Part shown: one piece after another, positions 19,287 through 27,944 of the stretch
Layout: the number at the start of each line of letters is the position of its first letter
Position numbering within the stretch: position 1 is the stretch's first letter
Assembly: GCA_041392805.1 (NCBI GenBank)
Contig: JAWKLJ010000001.1
Coordinates: 2,418,001 to 2,482,000 of the forward strand
Direction: 5' to 3'
Length of the DNA stretch: 64,000 nucleotides
Source of the DNA: Saprospiraceae bacterium
Lineage (GTDB): Bacteria; Bacteroidota; Bacteroidia; Chitinophagales; Saprospiraceae
The notes under the pieces: generated by a model
The model's input: the letters and a program-made list of their open reading frames with translations, nothing else
What the model was told of the DNA's origin: nothing
Database searches by the model: none
Translations under genes and position numbers: made by a program

Positions 19287-22200
19287 ATGAAGAAACTACT
19301 CTATTTCTTTATAAAATACTCCGTTGCCGTAAATGTGCTGATGCTGGTCATTGTGCTTTTCGGCATCATGGGCTTATTGAATACAAAATCTTCTTTTTTT
19401 CCACTCGCCGACACCAATATCATTAATATTGCTATCACCTATCCAGGTGCTTCTCCTGAGGAAATTGAAGAGGGAGTTGTCTTAAAAATCGAAGACAATC
19501 TTAGAGGATTGGTTGGTATCGACCGCGTAACTTCCTCTTCTCGTGAAAACGGCGCTTCCTTAACCATAGAAGGATTCCGCAACTATGATATTGATGTACT
19601 CCTGGCGGATGTAAAAAATGCCGTGGATCGGGTGCCTTCTTTTCCCGTGGATATGGAACCACCGGTGGTATCTAAGTTTGAGATCATCAACGAGGCCATT
19701 AGTTTCACCGTCAGTGGAGAGGGCGTCAACCTAAAAACGCTCAAACAGATAGCCAGAGACATCGAGACTGACCTAAGGGCTACCCCAGGAATTTCTCAGG
19801 TGACGCTCAGCGGTTTCCCAGCCGAAGAGATAGAAATTGCGGTTCGGGAAGCAGACCTCCGAGCCTATGACCTCACCTTTGAGGAAGTATCAAGGGCCGT
19901 GGCAAGTGCCAATATTCTGACGACAGGAGGAAATATTAAAACATCGGGTGAAGAATACCTCATTAGGGCAAACAACCGTGTTTATTATGGTGATGAGTTG
20001 GATTTTATTGTGGTTCGAGCCGACGCATCAGGCAATATCATTCGCTTGAAGGACATTGCCACTGTGCGTGATAGATGGTCAGAAAGCCCAGACAAACTTT
20101 ATATGGATGATGAGGTAGCCATTCAAATCACCGTTGCTACAACCAACAATGAAGATATTATCCAGGCCACCGAAGCTACCCGAATATATATCGAAAAATT
20201 CAACCAGCAACACGAAAATATTAAGATAAAGATCGCTCGGGATACGACGGTAGCTTTAGAACAACGGCTTGCGCTTCTTCTTGAAAATGGTGGCTTAGGT
20301 ATATTCCTAGTCTTGCTGTTATTAGGCATATTTCTTAAACCAAGTATTGCTTTTTGGGTAGCCGTAGGTTTGCCTATTTCTTTTTTAGGCCTCTTCATTT
20401 TTGCCCCCAGCTTTATGACGATTAATGTCATTTCTTTATTTGGAATGATACTGGTCATTGGTATTTTGGTCGATGACGGTATTGTCATTGGCGAAAATAT
20501 TTATTACCATTATGAACAAGGCAAAAGCCCTGTCAGGGCAGCAATCGACGGTACAATAGAAGTTATTCCGCCTATTCTATCGGCTATTCTTACCACGATG
20601 GTAGCCTTTACCACCTTCTTTTTCCTGCCTGGCAACTTGGGTAATTTTTTTGGTGAAATTTCAAAAGTTCTTATCATCATTTTGGCCATTTCTTTGGTTG
20701 AAGCCATCTTCATCTTGCCTGCGCACATTGCTCATTCGAGGGCTTTACGTCGAGCGTCAAAGCCTTACCTGTTCAATAAATGGGCAGAAAGTGGTCTGCT
20801 TTGGATGAGGGATAAACTATACGCCCCCACCCTACAATTTTTCCTGCATCATAAAATATTTGGTTTAGCTATACCTATTGCCCTTTTTATCATTACCATC
20901 GGGGCTTTCATGGGAGGTGTTATCAAATTTAGTTTCTTCCCCCCAGTTGAAAGTGATCAGGTGAACATTAGCCTAACCATGCCCCAAGGAACCAGTGAAG
21001 CAATTACCGACTCCATTATCAGCATGATTGAGGAAAAAGCTTGGGAAGCGAATGAAACGCTTTCTGAACAGCTAGAAGGGAAAAGCGTTATTGTTAATTC
21101 TATTCGGAGAATTGGCACCGCTGCGGCCCGTGCGGCAGGCCCTCCGGGTGCAACCCAGTCTGTTGGAGGCAGTACCTCAGCCGCCGTTCTTACCTTAAAC
21201 TTGTTGCCGGAAGAAAGCCGCGGCACCATCAATGCTGCACAGGTAGCCAATGCCGTAGCTAAAGCCGTGGGGCCAATCTATGGTGTAGAAACCTTGGAGT
21301 ATGGCTCAGGCAACAGCTTTGGGGGGAAACCCGTTTCTGTATCGCTGATTAGTAATGACATTAGAGAAATCAAAGCCGCTAAAGAGGCCCTAAAAGCACA
21401 ACTCTTTGCGATGCCTCAACTCAAAGATGTTTCTGATAATGACCCGTCTGGGATCAAGGAGATCAAGTTGAAACTAAAAGACAATGCCTATTTACTGGGA
21501 TTGTCGCTTAATAATGTTATGCAGCAAGTTCGGAGTGGATTTTTCGGAGCGGCAGTTCAACGTTTTCAGCGGGGACGAGACGAGATCAGGGTTTGGGTCC
21601 GCTATGATAAAAAAGAGCGCAACTCGATTAAAAACCTGGATGATATGTGGATTGTTACCCCCTCTAGGAATCGGGTTCCCTTATCTGAAATTGCCACGTA
21701 TGAAATCGAACGCGGAGAAGTGTCCATCAGTCACCTTGATGGGAAACGGGAAATCAGGGTCGAAGCAGACCAAAAAGATGTAAAGGATAGTGCAACGGAA
21801 CTGCTGGCTTCCGTACAAGAAAACATCATGCCCTCCATCCTGGCACAATATCCCAGTGTCACGGCACTTTATGAAGGCCAAAATAGAGAGGCGGGTCAGA
21901 TTGGCGTATCCATGGGCAAAGTTTTGCCTGCCATTTTATTGTTGATGTACGCCATCATTGCTTTTACTTTTCGTTCCTATACCCAGCCTTTAATGCTTTT
22001 TGCACTTATTCCTTTTAGCTTGGTTGGCGTCGCCTGGGGACACTGGATACACGGTATGAGCATCAATGTACTTTCTTTTCTCGGCATTGTGGCCCTGATT
22101 GGTATCCTGGTAAACGATGGATTGGTATTGATCGAGAAATTCAATAACCTGCTACGGGAAGGCCTCTCCTTCAACGAAGCCTTGTATGAAGCGGGCAAAC

Positions 22201-22493
22201 AAAGATTTAGGGCCATCTTCCTGACCTCTATCACGACGATAGCGGGCTTGGGACCCTTGATTTTTGAAAAAGGATTCTCTGCGCAATTCCTCATTCCTAT
22301 GGCTATTTCGGTGGCCTACGGGATTGGGTTTGCTACTTTGCTCACCCTCTTTATGCTTCCCTTGCTCTTATCAGGCAATAGTGACCTCAAACGCAGTACG
22401 CATTGGCTGCGTACGGGACATTGGGTGAATAAACGAGACCTGGAAAGAGCGGTTAAAGAGGATGAATTAGAGGCTGAGGACGCTTTGTTGTAG
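19287..22493 (+). CDS. RND-family efflux pump, inner-membrane transporter
   Basis: 1068 residues, normal length for AcrB/MdtB-type pumps. Twelve membrane helices in the usual 1+5+1+5 pattern are visible, with two large periplasmic loops. TM4 contains the proton-relay acidic pair (GILVDDGIVIGENI, near residue 395) and TM10-11 carries GILVNDGLVLIEKF. FFPPVESDQVNI is the typical start of the second loop. No TolC-like outer-membrane factor follows, so the channel must be encoded elsewhere. Substrate unknown. Confidence 0.93.
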   Translation: MKKLLYFFIKYSVAVNVLMLVIVLFGIMGLLNTKSSFFPLADTNIINIAITYPGASPEEIEEGVVLKIEDNLRGLVGIDRVTSSSRENGASLTIEGFRNYDIDVLLADVKNAVDRVPSFPVDMEPPVVSKFEIINEAISFTVSGEGVNLKTLKQIARDIETDLRATPGISQVTLSGFPAEEIEIAVREADLRAYDLTFEEVSRAVASANILTTGGNIKTSGEEYLIRANNRVYYGDELDFIVVRADASGNIIRLKDIATVRDRWSESPDKLYMDDEVAIQITVATTNNEDIIQATEATRIYIEKFNQQHENIKIKIARDTTVALEQRLALLLENGGLGIFLVLLLLGIFLKPSIAFWVAVGLPISFLGLFIFAPSFMTINVISLFGMILVIGILVDDGIVIGENIYYHYEQGKSPVRAAIDGTIEVIPPILSAILTTMVAFTTFFFLPGNLGNFFGEISKVLIIILAISLVEAIFILPAHIAHSRALRRASKPYLFNKWAESGLLWMRDKLYAPTLQFFLHHKIFGLAIPIALFIITIGAFMGGVIKFSFFPPVESDQVNISLTMPQGTSEAITDSIISMIEEKAWEANETLSEQLEGKSVIVNSIRRIGTAAARAAGPPGATQSVGGSTSAAVLTLNLLPEESRGTINAAQVANAVAKAVGPIYGVETLEYGSGNSFGGKPVSVSLISNDIREIKAAKEALKAQLFAMPQLKDVSDNDPSGIKEIKLKLKDNAYLLGLSLNNVMQQVRSGFFGAAVQRFQRGRDEIRVWVRYDKKERNSIKNLDDMWIVTPSRNRVPLSEIATYEIERGEVSISHLDGKREIRVEADQKDVKDSATELLASVQENIMPSILAQYPSVTALYEGQNREAGQIGVSMGKVLPAILLLMYAIIAFTFRSYTQPLMLFALIPFSLVGVAWGHWIHGMSINVLSFLGIVALIGILVNDGLVLIEKFNNLLREGLSFNEALYEAGKQRFRAIFLTSITTIAGLGPLIFEKGFSAQFLIPMAISVAYGIGFATLLTLFMLPLLLSGNSDLKRSTHWLRTGHWVNKRDLERAVKEDELEAEDALL

Positions 22494-22511
22494 CCCTCTC
22501 GCTTGGACCAT

Positions 22512-22582
22512 TAGATTTTCGGTTTTTGCAGCCGTCGGAACAACCAACAGGAAGGGACGAAGGCGTAAAAACCGAGAATCTA
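22512..22582. terminator. Long inverted repeat between convergent pump and sulfatase genes
   Basis: TAGATTTTCGGTTTTT (22512-22527) pairs with AAAAACCGAGAATCTA (22567-22582) at 15 of 16 positions around a 39-base loop. T-rich on both sides and lying between convergent stops, it probably ends both transcripts. Confidence 0.6.
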
Positions 22583-22589
22583 TGGCTCA

Positions 22590-24500
22590 CTAGCCTTCTC
22601 CACCTACTCTTCTCAACATCATCAACCTGAAGTCCATTACTTGCGCGCCTGGTATATCTTTTGCCTTTAAGGCTAATTCGCCTTTCCCTTTCGTAAGTTT
22701 AATTTGGCCAATAGACAAGGGTTTAAAGTCTTTGACGTAAGATTCCTGGCGTTCCACATAGTCGTGTTCCATGCCCATCAAGGGAGGATCATGCGCTTCG
22801 GTAATTTTAGCACTCAAACTTTCGGTATTAAAGGTCAATTCGAAGGTAGCGCCAATATCTTTAACCGGACAGGTGTAATAAACAATGACTTCAAATAAGC
22901 CATCGGCCAAAACATCCACCTCCCAGGTTATTTTATCTTCCAGGCTCGTCCAATTGGTAAAAAAGCTGCAATTGGGGTATTTATTAGATCGTTGGATCTG
23001 GCCATGTGCGGTGCCATCGCGGGCAGGAATCTGGGTCCATTCGGCGTCGGGGTGGCCAATGAGAAAGGGGCGTTTGTGTTTGGTGTCCAGCTCAGATAAG
23101 ACTTCATTTGTCCATTTTTCCTGGGCGGCCAACAACTCCGCTGTCACCGTCTGATGCTGACCCTTAACATCCTGGCGCTGGCCTGGATCATTCACCATAT
23201 CAAATAATTGCCCCTCGCGATCCAGGCGAAAGCCTTGACTGCGCACACTGACGGCTCCATTCCAATGACTAAAAAGCAGGCGATCTGGCCAGGTCGGATT
23301 TTCATCCAATAGCAGTGGTTTCAGGCTCAAGCCATCCAAGGGTTTATTGGTGGAGATAGGAATACCCGTCAAATCAGCTAAAGTCGGCAACAAATCAATC
23401 GCACCGGCAATCTGTGGGATTTGTTTTCCGGGGGCAATGACGCCTTTCCATTGTATAAAAAGCGGAGAACGTACCCCACCTTCATCGGTAGCTCCCTTGC
23501 GACCTTTCATGCCGCCATTCCAGCGCCAGCCATTGGGACCATTGTCTGAAAAATAAAGCACAATGGTATTTTCATCCAGGCCTAATTCTTCCAGTTTTTG
23601 CTGCAAGCGTCCCACATTCCAATCAATGTTTTCACACATCGCCAGCGCCGCCTTGGTGTGTTGAAGGTCTTCTTTTTCGGGATCGCGGTGTCGATTTTGT
23701 AAGTCTTTATGCTCAAACCGCTTCCAATATTCCTCAGGGACCTGCATGGGACTATGGGGTGTGTTGTAGGGTAGGTAGACAAAAAATGGCTGGTCTTTAT
23801 TCTCTTCCATAAACTGCATGGCCTGGTTGGTCAAGTCATCCACCAAAAAACCTTCCCCTTTGATCAGTACCCCATTGTGTTCCAGCATCGGGCTGAAATA
23901 ATTCCCCCAGTGCCCTGAACAAAAGCCATAGAATTCATCAAAACCCCGGGCATTGGGATGATAAGGATATTGCATGCCATTGTGCCATTTGCCATAAGCA
24001 GCTGTTTTATATCCCGCCCTTTTAAACACCTCAGCTATCGTCATTTCATCCAAATCAAGCCGCTCCCCTCCCGCAGAAGTCGCATAAACACCGCCCCTCG
24101 GATGGTAGCGCCCCGTCAACATTTCAGCCCTGGTTGGAGAACAAACCGGGCTCACAAAAAAGCGATCGAAGCTGGCGCCATTTTGGGCTATGCCATCAAT
24201 ATTGGGCGTGCTTAAATCACTATTGCCGCTATGGCTCAGGTCCCCCCACCCCTGATCGTCAGCGAGGATGATGACGACATTGGGCCGTTTATCGGCCTTA
24301 GGATCATTTGCTTCCTTTCTGGGATTACAGGCGAACAATAGGCATAAGAGCAAGGAAGAGAAAACAGGAAGGATGTTGTAAGTAAAAAGTTGGTGCCTGA
24401 GAATCAGGCCATTCAAGGATTTTTTGTTGCCATTAAGCGTTTCGCTGACAAGAATGTTGTCAGGTGTATCATTATCGTAGGTAGTTGAAAATGGATTCAT
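22590..24500 (-). CDS. Exported sulfatase (arylsulfatase type, S1 family) with C-terminal beta-sandwich
   Basis: 636 residues. An unusually long N-terminus (about 57 residues) ends in a lipobox-like LLFAC; a TTG at 24416 would give a normal-length lipoprotein signal. The sulfatase core has RPNVVIILADDQGWGDLSH metal ligands, the formylglycine motif CSPTR (VCSPTRAEMLTGRYHPR), GKWHNG and SDNGPNGWRWNGGMKGRKG. About 140 residues at the C-terminus form an extra, possibly carbohydrate-binding, domain. It should remove sulfate from an algal or animal glycan. No activating FGE gene is nearby. Confidence 0.9.
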   Translation of the reverse strand: MNPFSTTYDNDTPDNILVSETLNGNKKSLNGLILRHQLFTYNILPVFSSLLLCLLFACNPRKEANDPKADKRPNVVIILADDQGWGDLSHSGNSDLSTPNIDGIAQNGASFDRFFVSPVCSPTRAEMLTGRYHPRGGVYATSAGGERLDLDEMTIAEVFKRAGYKTAAYGKWHNGMQYPYHPNARGFDEFYGFCSGHWGNYFSPMLEHNGVLIKGEGFLVDDLTNQAMQFMEENKDQPFFVYLPYNTPHSPMQVPEEYWKRFEHKDLQNRHRDPEKEDLQHTKAALAMCENIDWNVGRLQQKLEELGLDENTIVLYFSDNGPNGWRWNGGMKGRKGATDEGGVRSPLFIQWKGVIAPGKQIPQIAGAIDLLPTLADLTGIPISTNKPLDGLSLKPLLLDENPTWPDRLLFSHWNGAVSVRSQGFRLDREGQLFDMVNDPGQRQDVKGQHQTVTAELLAAQEKWTNEVLSELDTKHKRPFLIGHPDAEWTQIPARDGTAHGQIQRSNKYPNCSFFTNWTSLEDKITWEVDVLADGLFEVIVYYTCPVKDIGATFELTFNTESLSAKITEAHDPPLMGMEHDYVERQESYVKDFKPLSIGQIKLTKGKGELALKAKDIPGAQVMDFRLMMLRRVGGEG

Positions 24501-24578
24501 TGGTGTTTTTTATTGTCAATGGTCTGCATAGCCGCTATGCTGCTGTTTTCATTTTCAGGGCTATAATTCGCTTGTATC

Positions 24579-25085
24579 ATCTTCCCGTATATTTTGCACG
24601 CAAAGACCGCAGAGAAGTCGCAAAGTACGCTAAGCCTCTGTGATTCTTTGCGTATAAACTTTGCGGCATTTGTGTGCCTATTTTATCTTCCCGTATATTT
24701 TGCACGCAAAGACCGTAGAGAAGTCGCAAAGTACGCTAAGCCTCTGTGATTCTTTGCGTATAAACTTTGCGGCATTTGTGTGCCTATTTTATCTTCCCAT
24801 ATATTTTGCACGCAAAGACCGTAGAGAAGTCGCAAAGTACGCTAAGCCTTTGCGATTCTTTGCGTATAAACTTTGCGGCATTTGTGTGCCTATTTTATCT
24901 TCCCGTATATTTTGCACGCAAAGACCGTAGAGAAGTCGCAAAGTACGCTAAGCCTTTGCGATTCTTTGCGTATAAACTTTGCGGCATTTGCGTGCCTATT
25001 TTATCTTCCCGTATATTTTGCACGCAAAGACCGTAGAGAAGTCGCAAAGTACGCTAAGCCTTTGCGATTCTTTGCGTGCCTATTT
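24579..25085. repeat. 106-bp tandem repeat, 4.8 copies
   Basis: Units begin at 24579, 24685, 24791, 24897 and 25003, each starting ATCTTCCCRTATATTTTGCA; the fifth lacks about 20 bases near its end. Copies differ at only a few positions (for example CTGTG/TTGCG, CCGCAG/CCGTAG). Each unit holds ACGCAAAGA and TCTTTGCGT about 50 bases apart as an inverted pair plus an internal CGCAAAG. The array ends directly against the stop codon of the GxxExxY gene. Open frames across it simply reflect the repeat. Confidence 0.92.
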
Positions 25086-25462
25086 TACAGTCCATTAACA
25101 AGCCGGTGTATTCCATCTTTTAACAGTTTGGTGTTGAAATTTATAAGCAAGGCGAGTTTTTTATCAGCCAATTTCAAGTAAGTCAATGTTTGTGCAAAAT
25201 GAACAGGAGCTAAATTTTCAACTGACTTTATTTCAATTATCACTTTGTTTTCAACAAGCAAATCAATTCTATACCCAACATCTTGTTTTACATCTTTATA
25301 AATCAAAGGCATTGAAACCTGAGTTTTAACTTCAATTCCTAATTCTCTTAAATCATAAGCCAATGCGGCTTCATAAACCGATTCTAACAAGCCAGGGCCC
25401 AATGTTTTGTGCAATTCCATAGCTGCACCTATAATTTTGTATGACAGTTCATTTTCACTCAT
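25085..25462 (-). CDS. GxxExxY protein
   Basis: 125 residues. The eponymous motif is G24-LLE27-SVY30 (LGPGLLESVYEAAL). A PD-(D/E)XK-like core follows: D67 in GYRIDLLV and E77-I-K79 in VIIEIKSV, suggesting a nuclease-like fold. The family is common in Bacteroidota, of unknown function, and frequently found beside CGCAAAG-type repeats, as here. The stop codon lies at the edge of the 106-bp repeat array. Confidence 0.88.
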   Translation of the reverse strand: MSENELSYKIIGAAMELHKTLGPGLLESVYEAALAYDLRELGIEVKTQVSMPLIYKDVKQDVGYRIDLLVENKVIIEIKSVENLAPVHFAQTLTYLKLADKKLALLINFNTKLLKDGIHRLVNGL

Positions 25463-25640
25463 CTTCGCCCAATTTTAAGAAATGAATAAGCAGAAAATCC
25501 TTTATAGGCTCGTCAATGGCTGCCGCATTGCCTTCGTGATTAAACAGGGGAAATTGGTGCGTTTTTTCCACCAAAAATTTAAACATATAATCTCTGCGTT
25601 TCAGCATAGAGCCGTTTAAGGCACTCCATTCAGAAAACAC
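25455..25640 (-). pseudogene. Possible C-terminal gene remnant before GxxExxY
   Basis: A 61-codon frame (KRRDYMFKFLVEKTHQFPLF, then NHEGNAAAIDEPIKDFLL) overlaps the GxxExxY start by 8 bases. Its frame can be followed upstream to about 25690 before stops appear, and other frames in 25640-25780 also look protein-like, as expected for a decayed gene. I do not recognise the family. Confidence 0.3.
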
Positions 25641-25866
25641 AATCGTTTGTTTGGCTCCGGTCTGGTAAACTTGTCTTCTAAAATTTGATTCCGGTCATTA
25701 TTCCAAATCCGTAATAATTCTTTGTTTCCAATAACATACGTTCTTTGATTAATTTGGTTAAGGAATAATACCCTTTAATTCCTAGCAATAGGTTTATAGA
25801 TCCTAAAGTGTATTCATAGCCTATGATTAGGCTTGAAGGTAGCGTTATTTCGCTATAATCTATTTC

Positions 25867-26355
25867 TCATGATGCTTTTTTCAAAAGGTCAGATAAATTG
25901 AATGATCCATTGAAATGAGTCAGCGTCCTAATCAATTCATTCTTACTTTCAATGTGCAGCCATATGGCAGGGTCAATTTTGAAAATTTGCCCCAACTTAA
26001 TCGCCAATTCACTATTGATTTTTCGACGTCCTTTAAGTACGGCTACAAAATTGCTATATTCATAATCAATATATTCAGCTATTTGCTTCTTATTTACTTT
26101 TATTGTCTCTAATAATTTTTCGACAAAAAATCCTGCTGACTTTATATCTTCATTTCCTAAATTGGAATTCAGGTATGATTCCATCTGAAACCTAACTGAA
26201 AGCAAACCATTTTCAATTTTTGATTCCTTTTCTTGGGATTCATAATTCTCTTTAATTAGTTCTTTGAGGAATTTAAAATCTTGGCTATTCATATTTACCA
26301 AAGACTCTCCAAGACCATTTATGCCCCCTATATTTATTTTTTTATCCTGTTCCAT
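25867..26355 (-). CDS. HigA-like XRE antitoxin/regulator
   Basis: 162 residues. The N-terminal 80 residues are helical and unlike standard HigA; a helix-turn-helix follows (VNKKQIAEYIDYEYSNFVAVLKGRRKINSELAIKLGQIF, about 92-130), and the end IDPAIWLHIESKNEL is the usual HigA-type tail. It lies 24 bp after the GNAT-like gene on the same strand, toxin first, as in HigBA-type modules. It probably binds the partner through one end and the promoter through the HTH. Confidence 0.75.
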   Translation of the reverse strand: MEQDKKINIGGINGLGESLVNMNSQDFKFLKELIKENYESQEKESKIENGLLSVRFQMESYLNSNLGNEDIKSAGFFVEKLLETIKVNKKQIAEYIDYEYSNFVAVLKGRRKINSELAIKLGQIFKIDPAIWLHIESKNELIRTLTHFNGSFNLSDLLKKAS

Positions 26356-26379
26356 GATTTCAGTGATTTTGCGAGTTGA

Positions 26380-26874
26380 TTATATCTCAATTTTCAAATA
26401 TTTTTTCATCAATTTCTTTCCAGCTTCTGGATCAAAAAACATCTTTTGCCCCATAGCTAAAGTGGCTCCATATTTCTCTTGGTATAAATTTATCAAGCTT
26501 GTTTTACTATCAAAAGACAAATAGCCTAAATAGTAATTTTTTCCTTGTTCAAAACTTTTATAGCAGGCAAAAGCTAATAAATTCCCAGCCACATTTGCAT
26601 ATTTCCCCTTGGAGCCATAATTATGAGGAGCTACTTCTATATTGTTCATGTAAAACATCTCTTCATTTAGAAGAGTCAACATTAGAATACCCTCAATTTC
26701 TTTGGGGGTGCCAAGCTTTGTTAGCTTATAAAAGTCAACTCCTTCTGTTTTACTTAATTGTCTCCAAGTGAACTGCCATCCATCTTTCCTTAGTGGCATT
26801 TCGTTACTTGATGCTTTAGAAATTAGGGCTTCTATCATTTCTCCAGAAGCTACTTCTTCCAAATATACTTTCAT
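26380..26874 (-). CDS. GNAT-fold acetyltransferase-like protein, candidate toxin
   Basis: 164 residues. The central segment (LLNEEMFYMNNIEVAPHNYG, then KYANVAGNLLAFACYKSF and YYLGYLSFDSKTSLINLYQEKYGA) follows the beta4-P-loop-alpha3-beta5 order of GNAT enzymes, ending with KMFFDPEAGKKLMKKYL. The acetyl-CoA loop is degenerate (YGSKGKY-NVAG). With an XRE gene directly downstream, this resembles GNAT toxins that acetylate aminoacyl-tRNA, but a housekeeping role is possible. Confidence 0.6.
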   Translation of the reverse strand: MKVYLEEVASGEMIEALISKASSNEMPLRKDGWQFTWRQLSKTEGVDFYKLTKLGTPKEIEGILMLTLLNEEMFYMNNIEVAPHNYGSKGKYANVAGNLLAFACYKSFEQGKNYYLGYLSFDSKTSLINLYQEKYGATLAMGQKMFFDPEAGKKLMKKYLKIEI

Positions 26875-26891
26875 ACACTATTCTTGTTATA

Positions 26892-26922
26892 CAAAAATAG
26901 TCTTTTTTTGACAACTATTAAA
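26892..26922 (-). promoter_or_regulatory. Predicted promoter of the GNAT/XRE module
   Basis: On the minus strand TTTA (26922-26919), 19 bases, TATTTTTG (26899-26892), about 18 bp from the ATG at 26874. One putative operator lies within the spacer. Confidence 0.5.
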
Positions 26923-26942
26923 TGATTATGATCTTTTTTTGA
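26901..26942. promoter_or_regulatory. Paired operator-like repeats of the GNAT/XRE module
   Basis: TCTTTTTTTGA occurs at 26901-26911 and again at 26932-26942, 31 bp apart (three helical turns), one inside and one just upstream of the predicted promoter. This is the layout expected for autorepression by the XRE protein. Confidence 0.45.
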
Positions 26943-26982
26943 TCTTTATTGATTTGTCTTTCAAACTAGTGTCAGTCAACTC

Positions 26983-27001
26983 CTAGTGCTGCCGACACTA
27001 G
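26983..27001. repeat. Small dyad CTAGTGCTGCCGACACTAG
   Basis: CTAGTG pairs with CACTAG. The same 19 bases with one change (G for A) occur at 50209-50227. Confidence 0.6.
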
Positions 27002-27167
27002 TGCCTGGGGCACTAAGCAAAAGGAGATAAGAAACGCCGCTATTTTTCGTCGGATCAAGGCGGTTCAAAGGGATCGTAGCCTTAGCTACGAAGCCCTTTG
27101 GACCAACGCTGAGCCGGCGAAAAAGAGCAAGTTTATTACCCCGTTATTTAGTGCCCCAGGCACTAGT
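26997..27167. mobile_element. 171-bp MITE-like element with perfect 20-bp terminal inverted repeats
   Basis: ACTAGTGCCTGGGGCACTAA (26997-27016) is the exact reverse complement of 27148-27167. Inside, TTTTTCGTCGG...TCAAAGGG pairs with the corresponding right half around a TCGTAGC/GCTACGA tip, so most of the element folds into one long hairpin. It has no coding capacity. A diverged relative lies at 38708-38843. Confidence 0.7.
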
Positions 27168-27251
27168 TATTTGTAAAACCAACCTTATCATAAAAGTATT
27201 ATATTGGAAACCAAAAGATAAGCACATGCTTGATTTTAAAAAAACACATTT

Positions 27252-27872
27252 ATGGAAACATCCTTTCCTTTACTTTTTGCAGCGGTAGTTGGTTTTGGTC
27301 ATGCTTTTGAGGTAGACCATTTGGTTGCCGTTGGCAATATCGTTACGAAGCGAGAGAAGTTGGCCTTAGCCGTAAAAGATGGCATCTATTGGGGATTGGG
27401 CCATACCTCCGTTATTTTATTGATCGGGCTGCTAATAATCGTAGGAAAAGCGACTTTTCTCAATGGCTATTTTGGCTATTTTGAGGTCTTTGTAGGCTTG
27501 ATGCTGGTATTACTTGGTTCGTCCAGACTGTATCAATACTTCAGCAATAGTCCCGAAGAAGATCCAATAAGGGACAAAAAGGGCGGTCATCACCTGGCAT
27601 ATGGCGTAGGTCTGATGCATGGCTTGGCAGGGAGTGGCGCGATGATACTGTTGGTGATGACAGAAATTCAAAGCAACTTCAATAGTATCATTTACTTACT
27701 CATTTTTGGCATTGGATCAGTGGTGGGGATGTTAGTTGCTGCCGGCATATTTAGTTTGCCCTTTTCCAAAAAAATCACTACTAGTGAAAGCCTGCAAGTA
27801 GGGTTAGTTGTTTTATCCTCCTTGCTTTGCATCACCTACGGCAGTTATGTGATGGTAACACATTTATCTTAA
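27252..27872 (+). CDS. NicO/UreH-like integral membrane metal transporter
   Basis: 206 residues with about six membrane helices. Helix 1 contains HAFEVDH, matching the HxxxxDH nickel/cobalt-binding motif of NiCoT/UreH-type transporters, and a second His cluster (GLGHTSVILL, GLMHGLAGSGAM) repeats it. A hydrophilic His-containing loop lies at about 98-112. Related proteins carry nickel or cobalt, but no urease, hydrogenase or cobalamin gene is nearby, so the metal is uncertain. Confidence 0.75.
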   Translation: METSFPLLFAAVVGFGHAFEVDHLVAVGNIVTKREKLALAVKDGIYWGLGHTSVILLIGLLIIVGKATFLNGYFGYFEVFVGLMLVLLGSSRLYQYFSNSPEEDPIRDKKGGHHLAYGVGLMHGLAGSGAMILLVMTEIQSNFNSIIYLLIFGIGSVVGMLVAAGIFSLPFSKKITTSESLQVGLVVLSSLLCITYGSYVMVTHLS

Positions 27873-27944
27873 AAAAATGGAACCCCACAAATGCTGTGTA
27901 GCATCATCTGATAAATTATCTTGCCTTCATAAATATCAAAATTT

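Noticed and set aside
24579..25085. Repeat array considered as CRISPR
   Set aside because: The 106-bp units are contiguous with no unique spacers and no cas genes nearby.
24661..25181. Overlapping open frames of about 90-100 codons in the tandem repeat
   Set aside because: They are identical because the DNA is a 106-bp repeat; no start signals, and composition follows the repeat.
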